Shown in pieces: positions 25,591-38,901 of a stretch of DNA of 64,000 nucleotides. Position 1 is the stretch's first letter, and every line of letters starts with the position of its first letter. The notes beneath the pieces were generated by a model. It did not search any database. It was not told where the DNA came from and worked only from the letters and a program-made list of their open reading frames with translations. The translations under genes were made by a program, and so were the position numbers. The DNA comes from Piper betle (taxonomy: Eukaryota; Streptophyta; Magnoliopsida; Piperales; Piperaceae). Where the stretch lies: contig JAURVB010003427.1 in assembly GCA_033002965.1 (NCBI GenBank), positions 83,017 through 147,016 on the forward strand. Direction: 5' to 3'.

Positions 25591-25798
25591 ATTGTAAAAC
25601 TCATGACCCAAGTCAAGGTTTTATAGTCAAAACTAGTCGGTTCAACTGTTATTTTCAGTCTGGTCAATTTCAGAATGTGCGTACTGAGCCGAGGCCGATC
25701 ATATGTTGTGAACCATGAGAATCATGTGTGCTAAGTATATGATGATAATGTCAGTGAGACAACAGTATAATGAGTTATCAAAATATATGAGAGCACGC

Positions 25799-25800
<2 letters not shown>

Positions 25801-25839
<39 letters not shown>
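25801..25839. repeat. (TA)n microsatellite
   Basis: About 39 bases of alternating AT. Confidence 0.95.
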
Positions 25840-25842
<3 letters not shown>

Positions 25843-26077
25843 TCGTAGAATTATATTTCTAAGCCGAATAATGCACAAGGACGCATTACGGGTAGGTTGG
25901 GTCGGTTATTAGTTATAGAGCATGTCATTGTGATGTTATGGTGTGTATTATGTTTTATGGGATTTTTCCCCTATTTTTTGGATTTTTTTAGGAATTATTA
26001 CGAGTTAGTTATTATTTTTGACTCAAATCAGAGTCGAGTCAAAATCTATTTACGAGACGACCCTCAACCTTCTCCTC

Positions 26078-26178
26078 GACCACTCGTCTTCTCCCCTCGA
26101 CCACTTGTCTTCTTCCCCCAACCACTCATTTTCTTCTCCCAACCACTCGTTTTCTCCCCCGACCACTAGTCTTCTTCC
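26078..26178. repeat. Pyrimidine-rich minisatellite
   Basis: Five imperfect copies of about 20-24 bases around the core CGACCACTCGTCTTCTCC. They create open frames on both strands with repeating peptides; these are not genes. Confidence 0.8.
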
Positions 26179-26399
26179 CCCTGATACATATTTATTCCAA
26201 ACCCTCGACGCCACCCCTTTACCTGTTGCTAATTCTGCCACCGGTGATCTTTGCCACGGCCATCCAATTGCTGCCTCAACGTCGATGACCCTCCCATGAC
26301 CTTTCGCCGTAGCAGTGCCCACATCCAAGCCGGATCTTCTGCCAAACACATCCAGTCTAACCCAATCAAACTTTGGACGCTGTCAAATGCTGAATTTGA

Positions 26400-27760
26400 G
26401 CTCTAAGACACGCGACGAACCCTAGCCATCGCCGATTACCAACGACACGAGGTATAATTAACTTCGACTTAATTTATTAAGGGTGATAATTATTAGCACA
26501 ACATGATAGGATTAATGAATTGACGAGTTTGAAATTTAATTTCTAAATAAAAATATGAAATTTGCTTAATTGAATTGTATTAAAACAAGTGGTAAGGAAC
26601 TAATTAGGTAAACTAAATAATTATCATAATCTATTACAACGTAGCGTAGGAAAACTTATGTGTGATTGAATATGACGTGGTGTGTATATGTTATAGGATA
26701 TTTGATGCATCATTCAGTTAGTGGCATTAGCTTCTAGATTTGATGTGTAGGTTGTGTAGGTAAGGAGTAGGAGCTTGCTACATAGGCACGTGGACACAAT
26801 TGAAGCTTCTACCAGGTTTATTTAGGACTTGTTTCTTGTTGTATTCTCTATTATATTGTGTGTTATTTTATCACTTGCATGATGAGTTAAGTAGCATTTT
26901 ATCGGATCCCACTTTACCCAAGTCATTTAATCAACTAGTTTTCTGGATTAATAACCCTCGAGGATGAGATCCCTCGAGTATGTTTTCGAAAATAAGATCC
27001 ATCACAAGTTGCCTTTGGGCCTATTGTGTAAATCCCTTTTCAGGCATATATATATAATTTTATCACATTCAGTGAGACGAGAGATGGGAAAACCGACTCA
27101 TACGTACCATAAGCGGGTGCTCGTGCCAGTCAAAACGGGCTCTAGATTAGTGAGCGGGTTGTTCTAATCCCCAGGGTTCCTGACAACTCTGCATTTGAGT
27201 TCCTCACACCCGGAGAATGTAAAGAATTACGGGTACTATTTAGTACAGCGCATGTCTAGACTTGTGGTTCAAAGGGTACTAAAGGTGTCTGCCTAAGAGT
27301 GCTCAGTCTTCATGCTCAAGGCCAGGAGAATTATGGAGGAAAAGAGAGGGCTTAGATATACTAGTAGTCCCGAGGGACCAGAAAATGAAATGGGAAAATG
27401 TCGAGAGAGGCATCAGCAGCAGTAGAGTACTTAGTTAGGGATGCTACCAAGTCTGCAGCCCAGTGGCTTCTTAGTAGGTGCCCTTCAAAGAGTTTTGATG
27501 AAGTATACAAATATTTTTCTTCATATGAGAGTTATCTCTCATAGCCAGTTTGATATTAATTATATTTTGAACTAGTAATACTCATTACTAACGTGTTTTT
27601 ATAATATATGTAGGTGATAAGCATGAGTTGGATGTGCCAACCTGGACGGAGGAGCATTGATGTCTCTTACACACACATGCCAGATGATAGAATGTTAATG
27701 TTTTGTTGATGTTATCATTATATTGAGAATCGTATGATGTAATGCAAGGTATGATAATAT
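26400..27760 (+). other. Gypsy-LTR-like non-coding sequence
   Basis: The word order (ACGAGGTATAATTAA, later TTTGAGTTCCTCACACCCGG and GATGTGCCAACCTGGACGGA) resembles long LTRs of plant Gypsy elements. No partner LTR, primer site or protein domain was found here, so this is a weak call. Confidence 0.3.
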
Positions 27761-28384
27761 GATATGATATGTTATTTGCTTCAGTAGCAGAATTTTTAAT
27801 TGTGACATTTGACTACATAGGTTATAGTAAATATGTTTGGATATTGAATATGTACAACAAGTAGGTTAAAACACAATATTTGATGTGAAATGTCAATAGA
27901 ATGTACAGGTGGGTTGAGACCCAAACTTCAGAATGATTATACAGCAGATTAGAATGTAGTGTGAATGAAAATGTTTGATATATAGATATATTTATGTTTA
28001 TACATGTTGATTTGAGAGGGTGGCTCTTAATTGCACTTTTAAGAAGACTCTGTCCATTTTATTTTATGAATTTTATTATTTTTTCATAGTTATTTTGGTA
28101 TATAAACTGCTTGTCATATCATCTATATAGTAACATATTAGGGTTTTTGTACATTCATCCATGCAGTCAGCCCAATTAATTTTAAGCTCGATGTAGATAG
28201 TCCATGTTGTAGAAAATAAGAAAATTGTGATGAGATACGATGGCTTGAGTTTTGGTTATTTGTTGCAACAAACAAACATTTTTTGTGGGCTCTGTTATAA
28301 TGTCTTTGGACGTGTAGGTGTGCATGGGAGAAGTATGTGTGATCTTCTTGTTGTAACGAACCTATAGAGAAGGGATTCAAATAT

Positions 28385-29323
28385 GGATTGTTTCAACTAA
28401 CTCTTGCTTTAAAAGAGAAGCTTCCTCCACTTCAAAACCTTGGATCAGAGTCCCATTTCTAGAGCTTGCATCGGAGCACTATGCTTGGCTATCCCTTGCC
28501 GTCACGAAGTCCTGCCGCCGTGGTGAAGTCTTCCCAAGGAGTTGGTGGCAGCCCCCTTCAAGAGTCATGAAGCAATGCCGAAGCTTGTTCGTGACGCCGG
28601 GAGGAGAACCAAAGCCTTGTAATGGAGTGGTGCCTAGGAGGAAGAAGAACGTTGGAGCTTTGGAGCAACTTCCCCGGAGTCCAGATCCTTGCCGTCTTGG
28701 AGGGAGGAGTCGCTACCGAGTGTCATTGTTGCTACCTACAGCCATGAAGCCTTGCCAAAGATCCCAACCTTCACTCGCCGAAGCCACCGTGGAGTTTTAC
28801 TGATTGCTGTCCCGCTAAGGAGTCCTTTGAAGCCGCATTCAGGAGGTCTTCTCACCACAGAGTGCTAGAGTCTATCGCTGCTGCTGTGAAGCCTATTGCC
28901 TTGCCAAGGAGAAAGCCAGGAGCTTGTTGTTGCCGTCGGCTGGAGGGAGTACGCGGTGTCTTGTTGTCGCCTTGCTGCTGAGCGACCAAGTTGGCATTGG
29001 AGAACTTTGGGAGCAAGAGTCGAGCCACCACCATGATGCCGCAACTGCCGCAGACACTGCCTAACTAGAGCCGCCGTCCCACTGCCGGATCGAAGAGTCC
29101 TGCCATGGTGAAGGCCTACCAGGGAGCTGTTTGGAGTAACTCTATGCCAGAGCTTTGCCGAGGGGGAGTTGCTGATCGCGTTACCGTGAAGAGTTGCTGA
29201 TCGCGTCACCGTGAAGAGTTGCTGCTAAAGCAAGGGAGTCCTGCCTCATCATAGCAGCACCACAGTGAACGTGTGAAGATTAACGGAGTCCTCCAAAGCC
29301 TTGCTGCCTGCCGATGTGCTGCC
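28385..29323. other. GC-rich phrase-repeat island, left half
   Basis: A GC-rich block with no long open frame, built from loose repeats of words such as TTGCCG, GTGAAG, GCCTTGCC and GGAGTC. An exact local tandem repeat, GTGAAGAGTTGCTGATCGCGT, is seen at about 29180-29220. Its right edge meets the Copia 5' LTR. The same vocabulary resumes beyond the Copia 3' LTR at 35784, so this is best read as one island split by insertion. Confidence 0.55.
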
Positions 29324-31520
29324 GTGGGAATTAGTAGTATAGCTAAGCTTGATATTTTGAGACTTTTTTGGTATTCACAAGATTTCCTTTGAAATGCTCA
29401 ACTAATTAATGGTTGTCCTCCATAAGAGTGACTTCTATAACTTCTTTAGTAAAGAAGTTATAAATATGATGTTTGTCTTTGGAACCCCTCATCGGGAGCA
29501 ATTTTTTTGTCTGTCTTTAAGAGTATTTGTGAAATCATCATAATAGGAAGTATGATTTGATTAATGTAAATCAAGTATGATTTATTTATTGTAAATATTT
29601 ATGAAGGATTTACAATTGGTATCAGAGCCACCATAAGTGAAAATTTTCTTTCTATTGGTCATTTACAATCGTTTAAACGATTATTTCTTTTACTCTGATG
29701 TGATGTGTGTTGCTTGCATGATTGGCTTAAGTTGTTTTACTGCCCGGACTCGGATGCTTATATCATATTCTGAGATTATGAGTGAATAATGATGCAGTGG
29801 GTAGAAACCTTACAAGTTTATTACATGCTTATGTGATCAATTTATACCCACGATATCTTCTGTTAATGTCTTCTCAAATTTATGCAATTTCCCATTAGAG
29901 GAAAAGATCATTGGGTTAATTTTTAGTTATTATAATAGATGAGCTTGTAGCTTTTTTTATTGATTGTTAATATATTGGCCCATTTAACTATATTATGGCC
30001 CATGTGCGGAATTTACTTATATGGTTCATTACTTGTTTTGAAACTCCTGGACTCTATGTTGTTCTATAAGCGATCCTAAAGCTCATTTTAATCATAAACC
30101 GTTTATTTTAAGTTCTTGGGCTTATTCATTACATTGGTTAAATAGTTTATACATAAGGTTAATAAACCGTCTATATACACTATGTTTTGGCCATGAATTG
30201 TCCAATCAATTTTTCTGGTGGTCGTGGACATAAACATTGACCGAATTATTTGGTTCTTATTACTATCTATACAGCTACTTAATTATGTTTGGATAATAAA
30301 GTTACCATGTACATGCATTGTTTAGGGTGTTCCAGTGATGTTCAAGTTGTTCATACGTTATCCAAGGATTGTCTAAACCCAATATGAGATGTACATGCAT
30401 ATGATTGAGCGTTCATATACCAATTATGAATTATTTATATCTTTATATATATCATGCATGTTCGCATGAAGTATTTGAACATGATATGATAGTTTAATTA
30501 TATTTGTGTTGATGTTAAGTGATCAATTGATTGAAGAATAGCCACAACATCTTTAAATAAGATAAAATATATATAAAGTGAATATATAAATCACATATGG
30601 ATTTTAATACATCAAATTCTAATTATACATTGTAATTAGTCATTATGATAGTTTTACCCCCACATAGAGGTTATTATAATTATTTTATTTAATTAAAGTA
30701 AAATAGAAAATATTTATGTTTCTTAATTAGTCCATAGGTATTTAGAGATATTTAATATTTTTCTAGTTTCAACGTTTTGTGTTAAGGTTTTTGCCCACAT
30801 GTAGATTTTAATAACATATTGATTCATTTTAATATGTTTGCATTGAAAAACATACAACTGTAGCGATGGCATATAATGTGCCTCAATATTTGTGATAGTA
30901 AACATGGTTACATGTTTCTTGCAGCTGTTTTAATTTTATAATTTTTGATGATAAATCTAAGGTTTCCAATTTAAATAGTGATCATAATTATAAGGAATGG
31001 AGGGAGAAAGTACTTTATTTGGGGTACATGGACCTTGACTTTGCTCTTCGTAAGGCTGAGCCTCCCCTTCCCACTGAATCTAGCACTCAAGGCGAGAATT
31101 TACTGTACAAACGTTGGGAGTGATCCAATCGTGTGTGCTTAATATTCATTAAGTCTCATATTACACTGGTATTTGTTGGTCAATTCTTGAATGTGAGTGT
31201 GTCAAGGATTATATTAAAGTTATTGATCAATAGTTTGAGACTTCAAATAGATCATTCCCTATTACCCTAATGATAAATTTATCATCAATGAAGCTCACCA
31301 GCATTTGTGGTGTGCTAAACACATCATGAAAATGAAAGATATTGCTTCTCAACTTAAGTCTCTCAAAATTGAGATTTCTGAGTTTTTTCTAGTGTATTTC
31401 ATCATTAACTTTCTCTCATCTAAGTACGGTCCTTTGAAAATAACTTATAACATAGAGAAGGAAAAATAGTCAGTAAATAAACTTCTGACCATGTGTGCTC
31501 AAGAGGAAGGGAGATTGATT

Positions 31521-31812
31521 TATGATACGAGTAAAAGTGTACACATGGTGGCTCATGGAAAAAACAAGAAAGAAAGTCGAGCATATAAAGGGAATAACAA
31601 AAGACCTATCCATTTTAATGAAAAGAGGGAATCCAAATGTTTTTTCTATAAAAAGAAAGGACATATTATGATACGAGTAAAAGTGTACACATGGTGACTC
31701 ATGGAAAAAACAAGAAAGAAAGTCGAGCATATAAAGGGAATGACAAAAGACCTATCCATTTTAATGAAAAGAGGGAATCCAAATGTTTTTTCTATAAAAA
31801 GAAAGGACATAT
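31521..31812. repeat. 146-bp tandem duplication in Copia gag
   Basis: Copies 31521-31666 and 31667-31812 are nearly identical and include the zinc-knuckle region. They differ at only a few bases, so the duplication is younger than most of the element's decay. Confidence 0.88.
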
Positions 31813-33899
31813 AAGGAAAGATTGTTTTAAGCGCAGGGCATGACTTGAGAAAAAAGGTAATCTTATCTCATTTCTTTGTTATGAATCTAATATGGTTGAT
31901 GTTTATCATAAGATTTGGTGGTATGATTTTGGTTCTACAATCCATATTTCAAATACCATGCAAGGTTTTTAAATTGAAGGAAACCAATGGAAAGTGAACA
32001 AGGCATCTATTCTGGCAACTGTATGCGTTCACATGTAGAAGATATTAGAACATGTAGACTTGTTTTAAGTTTTGGCTTTGTATTTAATCTAGAAAAGATC
32101 TTTTATATTCGTACCTTTTCTATAACCTTAATTTCCATTTCAAGATTTGTACCTTTGGGTTTTTCATTTAACTTTTCTCAAAACACTTTTAGTTTGCTAA
32201 ATAACTTTATTGTTGTGGGAAATGGTATTATGAATCAAGGTTAATTTCAAATGCACTTGCAAGATGATGTCCCTTATAACCTAATATTTATGCATGGTAC
32301 TGCTGGTATAAAGCATTGTATTATGAATAAAAAATCCTGTCATTCTGTGGCACCGAATATTGGGACATATCTTAATTGAAAGAATCAAAAGACTTGTAAA
32401 TGGAGTTCTTGAAACTCTTAATTTTACAGATTTTGATGTGTGAATTGCATTAAGGGAAAGTAGACCAATATATCTAAGTATATATGTTGTCATGATATGG
32501 ATTCATATGGTTAGAAATATTTCATCTCATTTATCGATGATTATTTACAACACATGTATCTCTACATGCTTGATAATAAACACGAAGCATTGGATATTTA
32601 AAAAAATTTTAAAGCAGATGTAGAGAAATAATGCGGTAAGTAAATTAAAATCGTAAGATTTGATCGAGGTGGAGAATTTTGTGGTAGTAGGTTACTGATG
32701 GTGGACAAACACATAGTCCACTTGTAAAAAAAATCATAGTATTATTGGACAATATACTATGTTTGGCTCACCAGATCAAAATGGTATAGTAGAACAAAGA
32801 AATAGGACTTTGTTGGGCATGATGAGGAGTATACTTGGCAACTCCAAACTTCGTCATTCATTATGGAGGGAAGCCTTTAAGACTACGGCACATATATTAA
32901 ATCAGATTCTTATTAAAGATGTTTGTAAAACACCATTTGATTTATTAAAGGTTAAAAACTAAGTTCGAAACATATGTGTGTTTGGGGTTGCCACATTGAA
33001 GTTAGGATTTATAACCCTCAGGAGAAGAAGTTGGACCTAAGGACTATTAGTGGGTATTTCATTAATTATGCCACAAAGTTCAAAGGTTGTAGGTTTTATT
33101 ATCCATCAAATGTCACTAAATTTGTAGATCAAGAAATGCAATTTTTTTTGAGAATGACGTGATTAGCGGGAGTGATCAACATTGAAACTTAGTTTTTGAT
33201 AATGATCATACTGAAAGTACTCCTAGATCAGGAAATGAACTACTTATTGTTAGTGACATGCATCTTAATTGGGTAGATGTTAAACAATTAGCTAATGAAG
33301 AGTCACGTCAGACTAAAGATGATATAGTAGAACAAGTTGCTCATGAGGAAACCAACAACTTGAAGTTGTTGAGCAACCAGTTGATCAACCACCTCTACAA
33401 GAGAATGTTGATAAACTATTAAGAAGATCAACTAGAGTGAGAAAATCAATAATATCTAGTGATATTGTTATTTACCTATAAGAAACTAATTATAATATTT
33501 GGAAAAAAATGATTCAATATGTTTTCACGAGCGATGGATAATAATAATTCAAAATTATGATACGAGGCAATGAGAATGAGATGGATTCTATGGTTGCAAA
33601 CTAGGTATGGGATCTTGTTAAATTGCCTAATGGGTGAAGGCTATTGGTTGTAAATGAATATTTAAAATCAAGAAAGATTTATTGGACAACATTGAACGAT
33701 ACAATACAAGACTCGTGGCTAAAAAATTCACACAATAAGAATGAATTGATTATCGAAAGACTTTTCTCTTATTTCAAAGAAAGACTTCTTTCATATCATC
33801 ATGACACTAATAGTGCATCTAGAGGAAGAGGTTTATATGAAATAACCTGAGGGGTTTTCTTCAATTGAGAGTGAGCATCTTGTTTATAAGCTTAAGAAA

Positions 33900-34457
33900 T
33901 TGATATATAGACTCAAACAAGCCTCCCGTCAGTGGTATCTTAAATTCCATATTGCAATATCTTCATTTAGTTTTGTTGAAAACATTAAGGATCAATATAT
34001 ATACCATAAGGTTAATTGGAGTAAAAATTTTTTTTTCCTATATGTCGATGATATATTGCTTGCAACTAATGATAAGGGATTGTTACATGAAGTAAAAAGG
34101 TTTATCTCTAAACATTTTGATATAAAGGATATTGGTGAATTATTTTATGTCATTGACATTAAGATTTATAGAGATAGATCTCAAGGTGTCTTGAGTTTAT
34201 CTCATAAGGCCTATATCAATAAAGTTCTTGAGAAATTTCAAATGAGTAATTGTACATTTTCAATAACTCCCATAGTGAAAGAAGACAATTTTAATTTGGA
34301 TCAATGTCCGAAAAATGATTTTGAGAGGGAACAAATGAAAAACATTTCATATGATTCAGCTGTTGAAAGCCTTGTGTATGCGCAAGTTTGGACAATACTG
34401 GATATTATATTTACTGTTGGAATGTTGGGGAGATATCAAAGTAATCATGGTTTTTAA
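33900..34457 (+). pseudogene. Copia reverse transcriptase remnant
   Basis: The longest surviving open part of the Copia element, 185 codons. It begins with the IYRLKQASRQWYLKF block, has the catalytic YVDDILLA line, a KDIGEL..VI.I.I block, and a SLVYAQV..LDI.FTVG line near its end. Frames before and after it are broken. Confidence 0.85.
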
Positions 34458-35783
34458 GCATTGGAGAGCTATATAGAAAGTTATGAGGTACCTTCAAGGA
34501 ACCAAAAATTACATGCTTACATATAAAAGATCTCCTAATTTGGAGGTCATTAGATACATAGATTCGGATTGATGGCACTGATTCTTGTAAATGTACATCT
34601 GGATACATCTTCATGTTTGTTATCAAAGCTATATTGTGGAGAAGTATAAAACAGATTTTAGTTGTCACTTTTACTATAGAAGTTGAATTCATTTCGTATT
34701 TTGAGGCTACATCATAGGCTATTTGGTTGAAAAGTTCATGTCTAGGTTTTGAGTTGTTGAGTCTATCTCAAGGCTATTGAATATGTATTGTGACAATTAA
34801 GCTGCTATATTCTTCGCTAAAAATAATAAAACACATTGATATTAAGTATTTAACTATTAGAGAGCGCATTAAAGCAAATGAAGTGTTTGTCGAACATATT
34901 AGCACTAAATTGATAATTACATATCCTTTGACAAAAAACATACCACCAAAGATGTTCAAAAATCATATAACCTGTATGGGACTTATTGAATTTCAAACTT
35001 AATATGTGATGCTAAGTATATAACATATTATTTGTTGAAACTCTACTATTTGTTTGTCTTCTTATTATAAGTGTACACATTATATTGGAGAACGACAAAG
35101 TTGTTGCACATATATATAATATATATGTGTTTCTACCTGATTAAGTATTGTGTGCATATTCATAAAATTTAAACCTCATTGTAGGCTTCTTAAGAGTGTT
35201 TTCCATTATAATATATGATAGGTAGTACTTAACTAAAGAAGACTTATCGCTATAATTTATGTATAATAATTTTTTTTGAAGTATTAATATTTTGAGATAA
35301 TATTATACATGGTAATATATGTTCGAGCTAAGTAAGAGAATAATAGAATTTTATTCCAACTTTACGCGGTCCTCATCTTTTATAGTTTATATATGATTAT
35401 CTAAATATATTAATTAGTAGTATAATAAAGTTTCATATTCTAAGATTTTTTTCGTATTCAAAAGACTTCCTTTGGCATTCCAAATTAATTAATGTTTATC
35501 CGTCATAGAAGTTATTTGTGTAACTTTTTGATAAAAAAGTTATTTTCGTAACTTCTTGATGAGAGAAATTATTTGTGTAATTTTTTGACAAAAGAAATTA
35601 TAAGTACAATGTTTGTTTTTGGAGTCCCTGGGCAATTTTTCTGTCTTTATCTGCCAACACTTTGGAAATACAACATATCAGAATTTCAAAAGTATTTGTG
35701 AAATTATTATTCTGGGAAGTATTATTTGATTAATATGAATTAAGTATGATTTATTTATTATAAATATTTATTAAGGATTTACA

Positions 35784-37020
35784 CGTGCCGCTTTGCGGAT
35801 CAAAGGAGAGCGTTGTCCACCGCTCGTGCCTTCTTCCATCACTTCCGTCACTTGCCGACTTGGAGCTATTACACCGTATGGAAGGAAGGAGATCGTGCCG
35901 TGGAGCTCGCTGAGGAGAAGTGCCCTAACGTTGCCGCCCTCGCTACTGCACTGTGAAAGGTTGCCGCTTCAGTGTAGCTACGCTGTGATCTTGGAGCTCT
36001 GCTCAAGAGGAGAATGCTCACTGTTGCTCGTTCGCTGCCTTGAAAGTGACCTTGAACCTGGACGTGCACCATTGGAGAGCTGTGTAGGGAAAGGAGCTTT
36101 AGAGTCCTGTATTGCTGCCATCAGGTTACCACCGAAGCCCGCCCAGGACGTGAGCCCATTCCTTGGCGTCATGCCTCCACGCAGCTGTGAAAGTTTTGGA
36201 GTTCTGCCACTTGCTGCCATAGCGGAATTTTATCCTGCCTATCGTGAAGTTTTGCCAAGGGGAGTGGTTAGAACCTGCGTGAAGCCTTCCCCCGTCCTAG
36301 CACTGGTTTACCGAATTACCACCTTGGAGCCGTTGAGATTTGAAGTGCTACGGTGTTGTTCATCCTTAGAGAGAGGCCTCTGATCCGTGGTGCAGCTGAA
36401 CCGAGAAGGAAGATAGAAGCGTTTCAAAGACTTTCTGTCACTTTGATGGTTGGAGTATGTTAGGCAGAAACGCATCTTGCCAAGCTTTGGAGCCTGAGTT
36501 TTGTGTGCTGCCGTGAAGGGGAGAAATCCCGTTAGAAGTTCCACTTTGCCAAGAGGGAGAAGTTGCCGCCGTTGAATCTCCTTGGAATACCCATCGCTGC
36601 CACCGGCGGCGGGCTGCTGCAATAGTTTGCCGCTGCTGCCAAGGAAGTCTCATCGGAGTCTTGCCCAGCTCTTGCTGCAGCCGAAGAGAGAAGCTTGCCG
36701 GAGTCTTTCGAGTTCTCGTCGAAACTGCTAATCGTTGGAGAATAAAGGAGTCGACTTGCTGCTCTGAAACGTCGTTACAATCCATTTGTTCAAGCCCACA
36801 TTCAACTATCAAGCCTCAATCCCAGTGCTCTCAAACTAAGCCCCAAGCCAAATTCACTCTTGGCATACCAAACACCACGGAGTCTTCCTGCACACCTAGT
36901 TGGATTCAGCCGCCTATGTACACCGATTTCGGGAATTTAACTCAAAATTTACTTAACGGATTTCCTGACCTCCGATTTACCCAAAGTTCGGTACCCCGCT
37001 GTTTTTCCGTATTTGGGACG
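35784..37020. other. GC-rich phrase-repeat island, right half
   Basis: Continues the vocabulary of 28385-29323 (TGCCG, GTGAAG, GGAGTC, TTGCCAAG). It contains a 196-codon open frame at 35793-36383 with no family resemblance, which I take as a by-product of GC-rich repeats. From about 36800 the composition returns to normal. Confidence 0.5.
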
Positions 37021-38412
37021 TGTTGACAATGTACGTTTTATAGTATGAAGATTGGAGATAGTAGAATTTGAGTCTTTAACTTGAGCATGCATTTCGAGAC
37101 AGGAATTTAAAGAGTCAAAAATCAAATAAGTATTGTAAAGCGTAAAGAAAGGAAAATTATTGGATTGTGGGTTGAGAACTCACCTTGGACTGACTCGTCA
37201 CATTGAGGTTAGTACTCGTGTCATTATTTTGTGTGCATTTAATTCGTCATTCACTGATAATCAAGCCCAGACGTGATCCCTAACCTTCAACCTTCATCAA
37301 TCACACCCTTAGTTGCTCAAAATTGTTTATTACAAAGAACTCAACACTTAACTTTGGATGCCGAGTAGAAAAAGTTATCTTTGTATGCAGGATATCCAAA
37401 GATAAAGTTATCTTTGGATACCGAGTAGAAAAAGTTATCTTTAGGATAAGAGTTTTAGTAGGACATTGTCGTAAGATGATACTCCAATGGATTTATTTTT
37501 ATTTTTATAGATGTATGGATATATGATTGGTAATAGATATTATACTTAATGAATGATAAAGCTCTTAGGTTATTCTGCACTTTTACGATATTCTTGTTAT
37601 TTATTTTCTCTTCACGTTTGCGCGAGTGCTCGAGATACACAATCAATGCCCTTGGTTACATGTTATTAATGTTCATGAAAAATTAGGGTTATTACAAGTT
37701 AATTAGACTATAACAAGATAGTCCATAAGAAAATAATGTAATATGTCACATCAATTAACAAATGAATAAAAAATTGAGCTTTTTAAAAAATAGATTAACA
37801 AGGGCCGGCGAATCCTATAGCACCAAATTCCATCTAATTTATCCAATTTGGTTAGATCGCCTTACAAGTAATCAAACAACATTCTTAATCTACTACTCGT
37901 TTTTTAGCCTCTTTTAGATAGAATGCTTATTATTTGTAAGAAATTTAAGTTTACCGTGCTACGAGACCGGGGAAAATAAGTTTTTGGCAAACAATATGAT
38001 CGTTCTATGCACAGACTGTTCTATGCAAGTACGCAGTTTGTTTTCTGCTTTAACTTGGTATGTTCTGGTTTGCTTCAAAAAGAAAAACATAAATCTCAAT
38101 AAAACATCTGAACATCTCTGCAGCATAGATCAACAGAGATCAGAATTATCATTCCCCAGCTATCTCCGAAAACGCAAATAGGTTTTTCGATTTGTTGTAG
38201 TGTGCCTTGTGTAGGTGGTTCTTGATTGGCCTGGTTTGGTCCAATAGTAATAATAATAATAGCCATCAACAATAAACACAATTTGCCCACTTAAACATGT
38301 CATCAAAATTCTTATCCCTCTCTAGATGCTATCACAAAGTTCGCGTGCACTCGCAATTATCGGATTAAAGTTTGCATACAGCTTTAAGCATAGTTAATAT
38401 TTCCACAAAATT

Positions 38413-38414
<2 letters not shown>
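37021..38414. other. Intergenic stretch downstream of the P450 reductase pseudogene
   Basis: No gene is seen. A 30-base phrase (TTTGGAT.CCGAGTAGAAAAA and following) occurs twice, at about 37352 and 37411. This should include any surviving 3' UTR of the minus-strand reductase. Confidence 0.5.

Positions 38415-38451
<37 letters not shown>
38415..38451. repeat. (TA)n microsatellite
   Basis: About 37 bases of alternating AT. Confidence 0.95.
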
Positions 38452-38457
<6 letters not shown>

Positions 38458-38808
38458 ATACACACAACAAACCCTTCTTCATGGGGTCAAAGAATAAGGT
38501 TATCTAAATAAATTTGTTTCTGATTACGGTGATGGCTGTCGGCACCCGCAACAAAAAATGCCTCTCCGACAACCATCGGTGTGGCCTTTCTTGTTACTAG
38601 GCACACTTCACCAGACATCGCGCAAGTATCTGCCCTCCATTTGTAGATTCTTCACATAACTTTCAACCTCTGAACTGTCCATTGAACCCTATGAAAAGAA
38701 TTCCAAATCAACAAACTACACGGTGATGAAAACTTTGAGATATTAAATGCGACAGGCCAAGCCGGATAATGCAAAGAAGTGTCAAACAGGCCAATTAAAA
38801 AAATCTTA

Positions 38809-38901
<93 letters not shown>

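Larger units (their letters stand above)
29324..35783 (+). mobile_element. Decayed Ty1/Copia retrotransposon
   Basis: The 5' LTR (about 29324-29616) and 3' LTR (about 35405-35783) share AATTAGTAGTATA at the left, AAGTATGATTTATTTATT and end in AAGGATTTACA. The primer site TTGGTATCAGAGC is at 29618-29630. The order gag (about 30950-31850), integrase (about 32640-32960), reverse transcriptase (about 33560-34457), RNase H (about 34460-35000) is diagnostic of Copia. Landmarks are the CFFYKKKGHIRKDC zinc knuckle with a lost Cys, FGSPDQNGIVEQRNRTLL in integrase, and YVDDILLA in the polymerase. Many stops and frameshifts mean it is dead. CGTG occurs at both outer junctions and may be part of the target duplication. 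Confidence 0.85.

Noticed and set aside
35793..36383. 196-codon open frame
   Set aside because: Lies in the phrase-repeat GC island, shares its words with non-coding parts of the island, and matches no known domain.
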